From assembly GCA_964509475.1 (NCBI GenBank), contig CAZDXJ010000040.1, forward strand, positions 1-21,888: a stretch of 21,888 nt of DNA. The letters are read 5' to 3'. Below are positions 1-6,889 of the stretch, piece after piece. The notes below the pieces were generated by a model. The model was not told where the DNA came from and did no database searches. It worked only from the letters and a program-made list of their open reading frames with translations. The stretch comes from CAZDXJ01 sp964509475. Lineage in GTDB: Bacteria > Pseudomonadota > Gammaproteobacteria > Methylococcales > Methylomonadaceae. Position numbers and translations under genes: made by a program. The stretch's first letter is position 1. Every line of letters begins with the position of its first letter.

Positions 1-128
1 GTTTTTTTTGGGCGGAGAAAATCGAATGTCAAAACTGTTGCCCTTTCTATTTGATTTTTTTACTTTCTTTAATACATCGATCTGGTATTGTTGTAGTTGG
101 CTTGAATCAGTGAAAAAATTACAACGCA

Positions 129-1634
129 ATGAATAATATCCGGTTTTTGTATGTGAAAAATGTGATTTCCCGGACAAAAAAAGCCGCACGTCAAACCCTG
201 GCTTTTTTTGTATTGGTGGAAACCGCTCATTATGATAAATGTGTCGATATCCTTTGGATGGGTGAAGATGGTGTCTGGCATACATTAGCGGCAAATTTTC
301 ACAGTCGCCTGGATGAACACAGGGAGTATTGGCTGGCTGAATGGGCCTGTCAATTGTCTGGCAAACAGGCGCTTCCCGGTAATATTCAATTTGCTTTACG
401 TCTGCAATGTCAAGGACAGGAATATTGGGACAACAACCATGGACAGAATTATTCCAGTCAGGCGGATACCGGTATTCGCCTGCTAAAAGACAAACCGGTA
501 CAAAATATTGAGTTTGGCACACGGCTGACGGAGCGGCAGCGTTCTGTTCCAATTCAGGTTGCCATTGCCTGTGCTTTATGTGTGCGTCGTGTTGTCATTC
601 ATTGGACGACCGATAATTGGGTACACAGCCGGCAAACGATTTGTCATTCAAAAATCAATTATTGGGACAGGAAAACAAAAAGCAATGCGCGTAATCCCAA
701 TCATTATGGTTTTGAAATTTGGCAGGCACGGATTAAAACCGGTTCTGCCTTTCGCTTGCAATACAGCATTTGTTGTGAAACCGATACGCAAACCTTTTGG
801 GATAATAATTATGGCTACAATTATTCACTGAGTCATGATCCACTAAAGGTTTTAATTCTGAATTTACATTGCTATCAGGAAGATGAGCAGGATTACAAAT
901 TGGCGCAAATTGCCAAAGCCATTGATGAAAGGAATATCGATATAATTTGTTTTCAGGAAGTTGCAGAAAACTGGAATGAAGGTCAGGGGGACTGGAATTC
1001 CAATGCGGCGAAGATTATTAATGATCGCTTGCAAAAACCCATGCATATACATAGTGACTGGTCGCATATTGGTTTTGAGCGTTATCGCGAAGGAGTGGCT
1101 ATTTTAAGCCGCTATCCGATATTAAAGCGGGAATCCCGCTACGTTTCTGAAGCCGATTCGGTTTATGACATTCATTCGCGCAAAGTGGTCATGGCCCAGG
1201 TTCGTGTTCCATTTACAGGTAAATTGAATGTGTTTTCTGTGCACCTGAGCTGGTGGGAAGATGGTTTTGCCGAACAGTTTCAGCGCTTGAGTCTGTGGGC
1301 TGAACGTTTGTCGGGAAGCGATATTTGCGCGACTTTATTATGTGGTGATTTTAACGTTACCGCAGGATCGCAGGGCTATATTCGGGTTGTTGACCAGAAT
1401 CAATATGAGGATCAATTTCTGGCTGCGAATGCCAAAGGTTTGTTTGATCAAATTTTCAGGGTGAATGATGCACATTGGCGGCATTTGTTGGCCGATGATT
1501 ACCGCATCGATTATATTTTTATGAACAAGGATGCAAGATTGCGTGTTGTTGCGGCGAGTGTGCTTTTTACAGAGCATGATTATGGCAAGGTTTCGGATCA
1601 CTGTGGCTATGTAATGAGTTTTGAACCCCGGTAG
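129..1634 (+). CDS. Tandem CBM21-type modules fused to an endonuclease/exonuclease/phosphatase (EEP) domain
   Basis: A 501-residue protein with no signal peptide, so probably cytoplasmic. Residues 1-112 and about 125-235 are two successive modules of the CBM21 type. Each ends in the family hallmark: YWDNNHGQNYS at 99-109 and FWDNNYGYNYS at 223-233. The second also carries the typical HWTTDNW core strand. CBM21 modules normally bind alpha-glucans such as glycogen or starch. From about residue 238 an EEP hydrolase domain follows, with its metal and catalytic motifs: LNLH with N245, QEV with E277, SVHL with H372, GDFN with D407 and N409, and a terminal SDH at 489-491. This fold includes DNases, sphingomyelinases and inositol phosphatases, so the substrate is open. 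The ATG at 129 is the first possible start, because an in-frame stop lies at 111. There is no convincing Shine-Dalgarno sequence. A PLD-type gene follows directly. Confidence 0.85.
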   Translation: MNNIRFLYVKNVISRTKKAARQTLAFFVLVETAHYDKCVDILWMGEDGVWHTLAANFHSRLDEHREYWLAEWACQLSGKQALPGNIQFALRLQCQGQEYWDNNHGQNYSSQADTGIRLLKDKPVQNIEFGTRLTERQRSVPIQVAIACALCVRRVVIHWTTDNWVHSRQTICHSKINYWDRKTKSNARNPNHYGFEIWQARIKTGSAFRLQYSICCETDTQTFWDNNYGYNYSLSHDPLKVLILNLHCYQEDEQDYKLAQIAKAIDERNIDIICFQEVAENWNEGQGDWNSNAAKIINDRLQKPMHIHSDWSHIGFERYREGVAILSRYPILKRESRYVSEADSVYDIHSRKVVMAQVRVPFTGKLNVFSVHLSWWEDGFAEQFQRLSLWAERLSGSDICATLLCGDFNVTAGSQGYIRVVDQNQYEDQFLAANAKGLFDQIFRVNDAHWRHLLADDYRIDYIFMNKDARLRVVAASVLFTEHDYGKVSDHCGYVMSFEPR

Positions 1635-1653
1635 AAAACAGCAAGGTAGAAAA

Positions 1654-3249
1654 ATGCAGATCGCAGAATATTATGCCCGGCCGTTACAAGGTCAGTTAGG
1701 TGGTTTTTTCCAGAGAAGCAATGACTTTGGAGATTGTTTTGATCTTCGTTGGGGAAAAATCGATTTTGAAATGTTCCATGGTGTCCCGGCGAATTTAAAA
1801 GTTGTTTTGAAGGTTTATCGGGATAACGCAATTTGTGAAACCTATATTGTCGATTCTGATCCTTATGATATTGAATGGAATTATCACAAACGCAGAACCC
1901 GGGATTTTTTTGTCTATCCAAATTCCACTCATTTTGGAAAAATTAACTGCATCAAGTTTGCTTTTATTGTTCACCTGAACGAGCAGTCCGTTGTTTCGCA
2001 AAAGGAATATATTTTTATGGAGTGGCAGCAACTGCAAAATGGAGACGATCAGCATCGCTATATTACGGATCAGTGGTCAACGGATAATAATTATCGGACT
2101 TATGAGCTTGATGCCAAAGTCTTGCAGGCGGACGTGGATTGGTACAATGAGCATTTTGAGTCGTTGCATCTGGTGCCAAAATTTACCAAAGGACAGCATC
2201 ATCATCCTTATCATCCCAAACAATTTATTCATCAGCAAATTAACCGGGTTATTCAAAGCAAGCACGAAACACCGGAGCGTCTTTGTACGATCAAGGTCAG
2301 TGTGGATTGTATTGATGATAGCGATTTCATCAATCATCTCATCTATGCGCACCAGCAAGGGGTATTGGTACAATGTATCGTTGATTGGCGCAAGATGACC
2401 CTGACCAATAGTTCAAGCTATGCCAATCTGAAACGCTCAGGTATTGAATTGTTAGGTGTTTTTTGTACACCACAGCATCATCTTATTGAAGTGGAACCGG
2501 ATATGCACACCAAGTTTATTATCTTTAACGATGAAGATTGCATATTGGGATCGTTTAATATCACGTTTGACAGGTGGTGGGCGAATTGGGAATCCGGCAT
2601 GACGTTTCACAGCAAAGGCGTTTGTCGCCTGCTTGACAATATTTTCCAAAGTCAGCGAGGCGGTATCATTCAACAATATGGGATTGATCCATTAAGTCAA
2701 TTTAATCTTCTGTACACATTTGGTCGCCATAAAATGCAAAATGGCCGGACTTATTATCCCCATCAGGCAATTTTGGCGGAAATCCATCGGGCTCGTAAAT
2801 CGATCCGGATTTGTTTGTTTTTAATCGGCGATTTGCTGGGCGATCATCATGACAGTGTGGTCAACGCTTTGATTCATGCACATGACCGGGGGGTCGATGT
2901 CCATATCCTGTTAAATGGTCATTTGGCCAGGGAAGGGCAGGTTGGTGTTGAACGACCGATGAGCGAGGAACTGAGCCGGCCCTTGTTACCGGCGGTACAA
3001 CGTTTGAAAACCGTTGGTATTCCTGTCGGTCTGGTTTATGGCCAGGATGATCATCCGGTACCGTATTCGCCGATTCATTCCAAATATTGCATCATTGATG
3101 ATTATATTGTCATTGAAGGCAGTTTTAATTGGTATAACACTTCGGTTTTTTCTCATGATCTGGTTGTCATTGCTGCTAATTATTCGGTTGCCGAGCCGTA
3201 TTTATATGAGTTTTATGAAATACAACGCTGTTTTAGAGTGTATTATTAA
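1654..3249 (+). CDS. Phospholipase D-like protein with two HKD half-sites
   Basis: A 531-residue protein without signal peptide or clear membrane helix. Two PLD half-domains are visible. The first (about 190-330) has HTKFIIFN with H285 and K287, followed by GSFN at 299-302. The second (about 365-520) has HSKYCIID with H475, K477 and D482, followed by GSFNWY at 489-494. The two HKD motifs would pair into one active site for phosphodiester cleavage or transfer. The first has Asn292 where Asp is canonical. The N-terminal 180 residues are not recognised; their beta-rich look and position could indicate a binding domain. I chose the ATG at 1654, which has AAGGT about 6 bases upstream. An in-frame TTG at 1621 would overlap the preceding EEP gene by 14 nt. 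Either way the two genes are adjacent and very likely co-transcribed. Substrate (nucleic acid, lipid or other) is unknown. Confidence 0.85.
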   Translation: MQIAEYYARPLQGQLGGFFQRSNDFGDCFDLRWGKIDFEMFHGVPANLKVVLKVYRDNAICETYIVDSDPYDIEWNYHKRRTRDFFVYPNSTHFGKINCIKFAFIVHLNEQSVVSQKEYIFMEWQQLQNGDDQHRYITDQWSTDNNYRTYELDAKVLQADVDWYNEHFESLHLVPKFTKGQHHHPYHPKQFIHQQINRVIQSKHETPERLCTIKVSVDCIDDSDFINHLIYAHQQGVLVQCIVDWRKMTLTNSSSYANLKRSGIELLGVFCTPQHHLIEVEPDMHTKFIIFNDEDCILGSFNITFDRWWANWESGMTFHSKGVCRLLDNIFQSQRGGIIQQYGIDPLSQFNLLYTFGRHKMQNGRTYYPHQAILAEIHRARKSIRICLFLIGDLLGDHHDSVVNALIHAHDRGVDVHILLNGHLAREGQVGVERPMSEELSRPLLPAVQRLKTVGIPVGLVYGQDDHPVPYSPIHSKYCIIDDYIVIEGSFNWYNTSVFSHDLVVIAANYSVAEPYLYEFYEIQRCFRVYY

Positions 3250-3275
3250 ATTCGACACGGGCCGGCGCCAGAACT

Positions 3276-3291
3276 TCTCAAGGTATTGAGA
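3276..3291. other. Small hairpin downstream of the PLD gene
   Basis: TCTCAA, a GGTA loop, then TTGAGA: a perfect 6-bp stem 27 nt after the PLD gene stop. It is followed by A residues rather than T residues on the plus strand, so it is not a textbook intrinsic terminator. It could still act as a 3' stabilising or pausing hairpin. Confidence 0.3.
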
Positions 3292-3332
3292 AAAACTGCT
3301 TGTTTTATCAGTACGTAGCTTTGGAGCTGTGA

Positions 3333-3473
3333 ATGATCATAACAATTATGAAAAATTTGTTGATAGGGCTCGCAAATAAAAAGACCCGGACTTGGTTATC
3401 TGGTGATATTTTGCCCGTTTTTCAGCTTATGCAGCAAGGATGCTTTGATATCTCATTGATATTTATGAAATAA
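3333..3473 (+). CDS. Possible small ORF, 46 residues
   Basis: An ATG at 3333 is preceded by GGAG at 3323-3326 with a 6-nt spacer, and opens a 46-codon frame ending in TAA at 3471-3473. The peptide begins MIITIMKNLLIGLANKK and matches nothing I recognise. It lies in the otherwise empty 347-bp interval between the PLD gene and the small secreted protein. The only support is the good ribosome-binding spacing, and chance is a real alternative. The remainder of 3250-3596 shows only the short hairpin and the inverted repeat listed separately. Confidence 0.2.
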   Translation: MIITIMKNLLIGLANKKTRTWLSGDILPVFQLMQQGCFDISLIFMK

Positions 3474-3506
3474 ACTTTTTGGTATGTAATGTGCTTGGGT
3501 TCTCTG

Positions 3507-3549
3507 CGATAGTTTTAAAAATATCTTAGATTTTTGTCAAAAACTATCG
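3507..3549. promoter_or_regulatory. 10-bp inverted repeat upstream of the small secreted protein
   Basis: CGATAGTTTT at 3507-3516 is perfectly inverted as AAAACTATCG at 3540-3549, with 23 bp between the arms. It sits 48 bp before the ATG at 3597 and just upstream of a TATAAA (3562-3567) that could be a -10 element. No matching -35 at normal spacing is seen. A regulator-binding site is the simplest reading; an RNA hairpin is the alternative. Confidence 0.35.
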
Positions 3550-3596
3550 TTGTTTGATTTGTATAAAACAGATCTTTATTAACCAGGAGAACTCTC

Positions 3597-3797
3597 ATGA
3601 ATAATCCTTTCCACAAATTGGCTGTATATACTGCAACCATTCTCATTTCTTCTTTGCCTTTTACTGCAACTGTTGTGGAAGCCGAAGAAAAAATAAAAAA
3701 ACAACACAGCTCAAAAGTCAATAATGTAAAAACAGATAACTGGGAACGGAACGAAATTCTCAGGCAAAATCAATATGATAAATATTTTAAGCCGTAA
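3597..3797 (+). CDS. Small secreted charged protein (66 residues), unknown function
   Basis: The start is supported by a strong ribosome-binding site (CAGGAGA, 3583-3589) before the ATG. The N-terminus is a classical Sec signal peptide: a basic residue (K7), a hydrophobic stretch at about 8-25, and a likely cleavage after VVEA near residue 29. The mature part is only about 37 residues and very hydrophilic, with Lys, Glu and Asn prominent and an aromatic tail ending YDKYFKP. It has no Cys and no recognisable domain. It stands alone, flanked by an inverted-repeat operator candidate upstream and a block of repeats downstream. I infer a periplasmic or secreted small protein and do not recognise a family. 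Confidence 0.6.
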   Translation: MNNPFHKLAVYTATILISSLPFTATVVEAEEKIKKQHSSKVNNVKTDNWERNEILRQNQYDKYFKP

Positions 3798-3987
3798 AAT
3801 CAGGCTTCACAGAATTTTATCAGACATTCATCTATATGAAATCTGATTCCAGGCTGACTATCCCATTGGTTTTCAGCTTTCAGCAAAAGTGATTAGGAAG
3901 GACATGGCGAGGACAATCGCGTTAACTATGCCCATGGTTTTATCAACACTGAGGCGTGGTGTTATGGCTGAAGTTCTCTAAATGTAT

Positions 3988-4163
3988 CTACTCACCCCCT
4001 CTGAAAAGCAGGTGTAGGTTGTTGATTTATCAGGCTTGCCCAGCCCTTCCACGGAAGAGCTGGGCTTGCATAACTTAGGATGTTATGCAGAACGACATGG
4101 ATGTATTCATGTGTCCTGATAAATCAATGACCTACGCCGGCTACAACACAACCGGGTGAGTAG
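3988..4163. repeat. Palindromic element with nested inverted repeats
   Basis: The outermost arms are CTACTCACCC (3988-3997) and its exact complement GGGTGAGTAG (4154-4163). Inside, a 23-bp arm at 4012-4034, containing TTGATTTATCAGG, pairs at 20 of 23 positions with the region ending at 4138. Within that lie a 28-bp near-palindrome (4038-4065, GCCCAGC...GCTGGGC) and a hairpin GCATAAC...GTTATGC (4068-4088). The whole 176 bp folds on itself repeatedly and encodes nothing plausible. It looks like a small non-autonomous mobile or REP-like element. Confidence 0.6.
4038..4065. repeat. 28-bp dispersed palindrome, copy 1
   Basis: A near-perfect palindrome with GCCCAGC and GCTGGGC ends around CTTCCACGGAAG. 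The reverse complement of this exact sequence occurs at 4462-4489 and 13482-13509, so it is a repeated module of this genome, similar in style to REP sequences. Confidence 0.7.
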
Positions 4164-4365
4164 TTATACTCCGCGCGGTCACGGATGCGGAAAATGAACC
4201 GACCATCGGGGCGCGAAACGCCTATCACCTGGAATATTTAAATTGCGGGTGACAACAGGTGGATTGAAGCCCCCCCGGCATTCCGGCGACGTCCAAAATT
4301 CCGCAAGCGTGGCCGCGTGCAATAAACCTTATCGGTATTTCGAGCGGTCAATGACATCCCTGTCA

Positions 4366-4438
4366 CTGGATTCCGCCAGTCCGTGGCGGAATGACGGGCG
4401 GGTTCGCGTCATTCCGGCAGGGATTGGCTGGAATCCAG
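4366..4438. repeat. Long hairpin inside R1
   Basis: The left arm 4366-4396 (beginning CTGGATTCCGCC, ending GGAATGACG) is inverted as 4407-4438 (CGTCATTCC...GGAATCCAG), with about 10 nt of loop. The ATTCCGG/GGAATCC words are typical of short dispersed repeats found in many proteobacterial intergenic regions. This hairpin forms the core of the segment present in R1 but missing from the copy at 13352. Confidence 0.65.
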
Positions 4439-4461
4439 GCCCAGGGATGGGCATCCGGCAA

Positions 4462-4489
4462 GCCCAGCTCTTCCGTGGAAGGGCTGGGC
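4462..4489. repeat. 28-bp dispersed palindrome, copy 2
   Basis: Exact reverse complement of the copy at 4038-4065 and identical to the copy at 13482-13509. It sits at the junction between the conserved 130-bp module of R1 and its extra hairpin segment. Confidence 0.7.
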
Positions 4490-4730
4490 AAGCCGCCTGC
4501 CAACAGCGCCCAATTGCCCGATCATTTTCCGCCTTCATAACCGTGCGGAGTGTAAAAACACTCTTGAACCCCAACAACAGCTATTTTCAAAATCCGCAAC
4601 CGTGACCGCGTGAAGTATACCTCTAAATAATCGAAAACTTCAGCCCCAAAAACTCATCTGGCTTATTGCTTTTTCAAACGATGTTTGTCAATGGGCAAGC
4701 TCAAAATGCTACAGTTTGGTATTGTATCAA

Positions 4731-5546
4731 TCAGCGTTGGCAATGACTGCAAAATACCGTGCTGCGTCCTGTGAGTTTGATCTGTTGCAGAACTTTTCCA
4801 CATTGCGTGCAGGGCAGGCCGCCCCGGCCATAAACATGCAGATGCTGTTGAAAATAACCGGGCTTGCCATCGCTGCCGACAAAATCGCGCAGAGTCGTTC
4901 CACCTTGTTCAATCGCTTGATACAAGGTTTGTTGGATGCTGGTTGCCAATCGTTGGCAGCGCTTCAAAGACAGGCGCCCGGCTGCCGTTGTTGGCCGGAT
5001 AGCGGCTTTAAACAAGGCCTCATTGGCGTAAATATTACCGATCCCGGTCACGATACGTTGATCCATTAATAGCGATTTGATGGGCGTTTTTCGGTTTCTG
5101 GATATATCATGCAGATAATGGCCGGTCAATGTATCGCCAAGCGGTTCGGGTCCTAAATTTTTTAACAAACGATGTTGTTCCGGTGCATGACCTAACCATA
5201 ACACGGCACCAAAACGGCGCGGATCCGTGTATCGGAGTATCGTTTCAGGATGAAAAACAAAATCGATGTGATCGTGTTGTTGCGGTGTTTGTTGTGATTT
5301 GAGTATACGCAGGCTGCCGGACATGCCCAGGTGGATGAGCAAACAGCCTTTTTCAAAGTGAAACAATAAATATTTGGCCCGCCGTTGCAGGTTTAACAAT
5401 TGTTGTTTGTATAAGCATTGTTCCAGGTTCTCTGGCACAGGCCAACGCAATTGCCGTTGCCGGATGGCAACGCTGTCGATTGTTTTACCACGGATGTGCG
5501 GTAAAAGGCCGCGCCGGGTGGTTTCCACTTCGGGTAATTCAGGCAT
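4731..5546 (-). CDS. mutM: Formamidopyrimidine-DNA glycosylase (Fpg/MutM)
   Basis: Base-excision repair enzyme that removes 8-oxoguanine and formamidopyrimidines and nicks the abasic site. At 271 residues it is the usual family size. It starts MPELPEVET, giving the catalytic Pro2 and Glu3 after Met removal. Lys58 lies in RRAKYLL. The helix-two-turn-helix signature GIGNIYANEALF is present. The C-terminus is a complete zinc finger with C246, C249, C266 and C269, and the DNA-contacting Arg261 in GRSTVF. It is the last gene of the leftward cluster. Its ATG overlaps the stop of the GldG-like gene (TGATG at 5548-5544), implying translational coupling to the ABC genes. Confidence 0.97.
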   Translation of the reverse strand: MPELPEVETTRRGLLPHIRGKTIDSVAIRQRQLRWPVPENLEQCLYKQQLLNLQRRAKYLLFHFEKGCLLIHLGMSGSLRILKSQQTPQQHDHIDFVFHPETILRYTDPRRFGAVLWLGHAPEQHRLLKNLGPEPLGDTLTGHYLHDISRNRKTPIKSLLMDQRIVTGIGNIYANEALFKAAIRPTTAAGRLSLKRCQRLATSIQQTLYQAIEQGGTTLRDFVGSDGKPGYFQQHLHVYGRGGLPCTQCGKVLQQIKLTGRSTVFCSHCQR

Positions 5547-6889
5547 CAGTAGCGTTTACGTCTGCGCCAGATAAACAGACCACTGCCAAAAAGTGCCAGC
5601 GGCAATACAATCAAAAAAGCAAACGCCAATGCGGCGAGCAGAGGACGGCTTATATCAAGCCGGCGATCAGCGATTATTTTTTCCGGGATATCGATGTGGC
5701 GATCATCGTAGGTCAGCCAATTAATCAGTCGCAAGCCAAAATCCTGATTACCGACGTTGCCAATATAAGCGTTGGTCAAAAAGTCACTGTCGCCGATAAT
5801 AAAAATACGTTGTTCATGGCCATCTTTTTTGCGGGTCAGCGCCCAGGCAAAAGGGAGCGGTCCTTCCTGTTCTTCCGTGTGGGCATCAAAACCGATTTTG
5901 CCGTTGAGAATTCCGGTTTCCGTCCACGAATGCGTACTGCTGGTCAGTAACGGGGCTGCCTGAAAACCTGTTGGGGTTGCCAGGTTCAAGGCGGCCGTAA
6001 CCGGGTAAACGGTCATGGTTTGCAAGTTTTTGCTCAGCGGATGTTTGGCGTAGTCGCTCACAATCACATAGCTGGGATCGTCAATACCATAAAGACTGGA
6101 GCTGGCATCGATCAAGGTTCCGGGTAAAACCGTAAGCCCAAGCCGCGTTGCAAGTTTGGGTAATTGTGCGCTTGCCGGATCCAACAGCCAAAGCAGATTA
6201 CCACCGCTGTTGATATAATCAAGGATGATGGCCATTTCGCCATCGAGCAATTTGACCTCGGGGCTGGCAAGTACCAGAACGGAGGAATTATCGGGAATTG
6301 CGGGTATTTTGGTTAAATTCAGGTTGACGATGTTGATTTGGCGTTTTTTCAATTCCTGACCGAAAATGCCCAAATCCCGGCTTCTTTTACCATTGGGCGA
6401 GCGTTCGCCATGCCCGGTCAAAAAACTGAGCCAGCGTTTTTGCACGCTGCTCAAACGATAGATTGCATTGCTCAAAGAGGATTCGTTAATGACCTTGAGC
6501 TTTTCCCTGCGTCCCTGATAAGCCACAAAAACCGCACCGTCTTCATCGATGTCCGCATCACGCAGGGTTTCCGGTTGTTTCAACGGGTTGATGAACTGAA
6601 CCTGAATATCTGGTCTATATAATGTATAGCGGTTTAAAATCTTTTTTATCTTTTGCCGAAGCGGTTTTTTATCGTCAATATAAACCGTAATTTTCAAGGT
6701 ATCATCCAGGCTGTCCAGCAATTTTTTGGAATGTTCTGACAGGCTGTTGCGGGAATTGGCGGTCAGATCTGTATAAATGTTGTAGCGGTTGCTGAGCCAA
6801 GCCAGCAAACAAAACAGAAGCAGCCACAGGCCGGTAATGCACAGGTTTTTGTAATAGAGTTTTCGATGCAGTGGACAGCTGATTTTCAT
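5546..6889 (-). CDS. gldG: GldG-like ABC transporter auxiliary protein
   Basis: A 447-residue membrane-anchored protein with one transmembrane helix near residues 15-33, a large extracytoplasmic domain, and a second helix near 420-440 followed by an Arg/Lys tail (WRRRKRY). The sequence LDDTLKITVYID near the N-terminus, and the NSGGNLLWLLDPAS motif further on, are characteristic of the GldG/ABC-type auxiliary family, named after gliding-motility components of Bacteroidetes but widespread in Gammaproteobacteria. It overlaps the permease gene by ATGA (6886-6889) and mutM by TGATG. In many genomes a DUF4340 protein accompanies this set; none is present here. The transported substrate is unknown, and gliding should not be inferred. 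Confidence 0.85.
   Translation of the reverse strand: MKISCPLHRKLYYKNLCITGLWLLLFCLLAWLSNRYNIYTDLTANSRNSLSEHSKKLLDSLDDTLKITVYIDDKKPLRQKIKKILNRYTLYRPDIQVQFINPLKQPETLRDADIDEDGAVFVAYQGRREKLKVINESSLSNAIYRLSSVQKRWLSFLTGHGERSPNGKRSRDLGIFGQELKKRQINIVNLNLTKIPAIPDNSSVLVLASPEVKLLDGEMAIILDYINSGGNLLWLLDPASAQLPKLATRLGLTVLPGTLIDASSSLYGIDDPSYVIVSDYAKHPLSKNLQTMTVYPVTAALNLATPTGFQAAPLLTSSTHSWTETGILNGKIGFDAHTEEQEGPLPFAWALTRKKDGHEQRIFIIGDSDFLTNAYIGNVGNQDFGLRLINWLTYDDRHIDIPEKIIADRRLDISRPLLAALAFAFLIVLPLALFGSGLFIWRRRKRY

Larger units (their letters stand above)
4165..4619 (-). repeat. MITE-like dispersed repeat R1 with terminal inverted repeats
   Basis: The left end (4165-4190, TATACTCCGCGCGGTCACGG...) and the right end read on the minus strand (4619-4594, TATACTTCACGCGGTCACGG...) match at 23 of 26 positions, giving terminal inverted repeats around 455 bp. 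The minus-strand segment 4619-4486 is nearly identical to 13352 onward and to 21744 onward. A 28-bp palindrome follows at 4489-4462. Compared with the copy at 13352, this copy carries about 150 extra bp (4310-4461). Open frames through it have no recognisable product. The adjoining stretch 4620-4730 shows nothing. Confidence 0.75.

Noticed and set aside
1621..1653. TTG start at 1621 for the PLD protein
   Set aside because: It has no Shine-Dalgarno match and lies inside the previous gene's end. The ATG at 1654 has AAGGT at good spacing.
3903..3980. Frame reading HGEDNRVNYAHGFINTEAWC, suggestive of a transposase fragment
   Set aside because: Only about 20 residues, no catalytic motif, a stop follows directly, and it does not align convincingly with the IS1595/ISXO2 C-terminal motif that first came to mind.
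4366..4438. Long hairpin as an intrinsic terminator for mutM
   Set aside because: It is about 290 nt past the mutM stop, inside a dispersed repeat, with no T-run after either arm.
4243..4605. Long open frame in R1 ending in SFSAFITVRSVKTLLNPNN, with a near-identical peptide readable on the minus strand at 13366-13647
   Set aside because: The shared peptide comes from the repeated noncoding module itself. There is no ribosome-binding site, the flanks differ, and palindromes dominate the sequence, so these are repeat artefacts rather than a protein family.
4731..5546. Plus-strand frames overlapping mutM, the ABC genes and the porins
   Set aside because: They are antisense shadows of clearly recognisable minus-strand genes and have no domain content.
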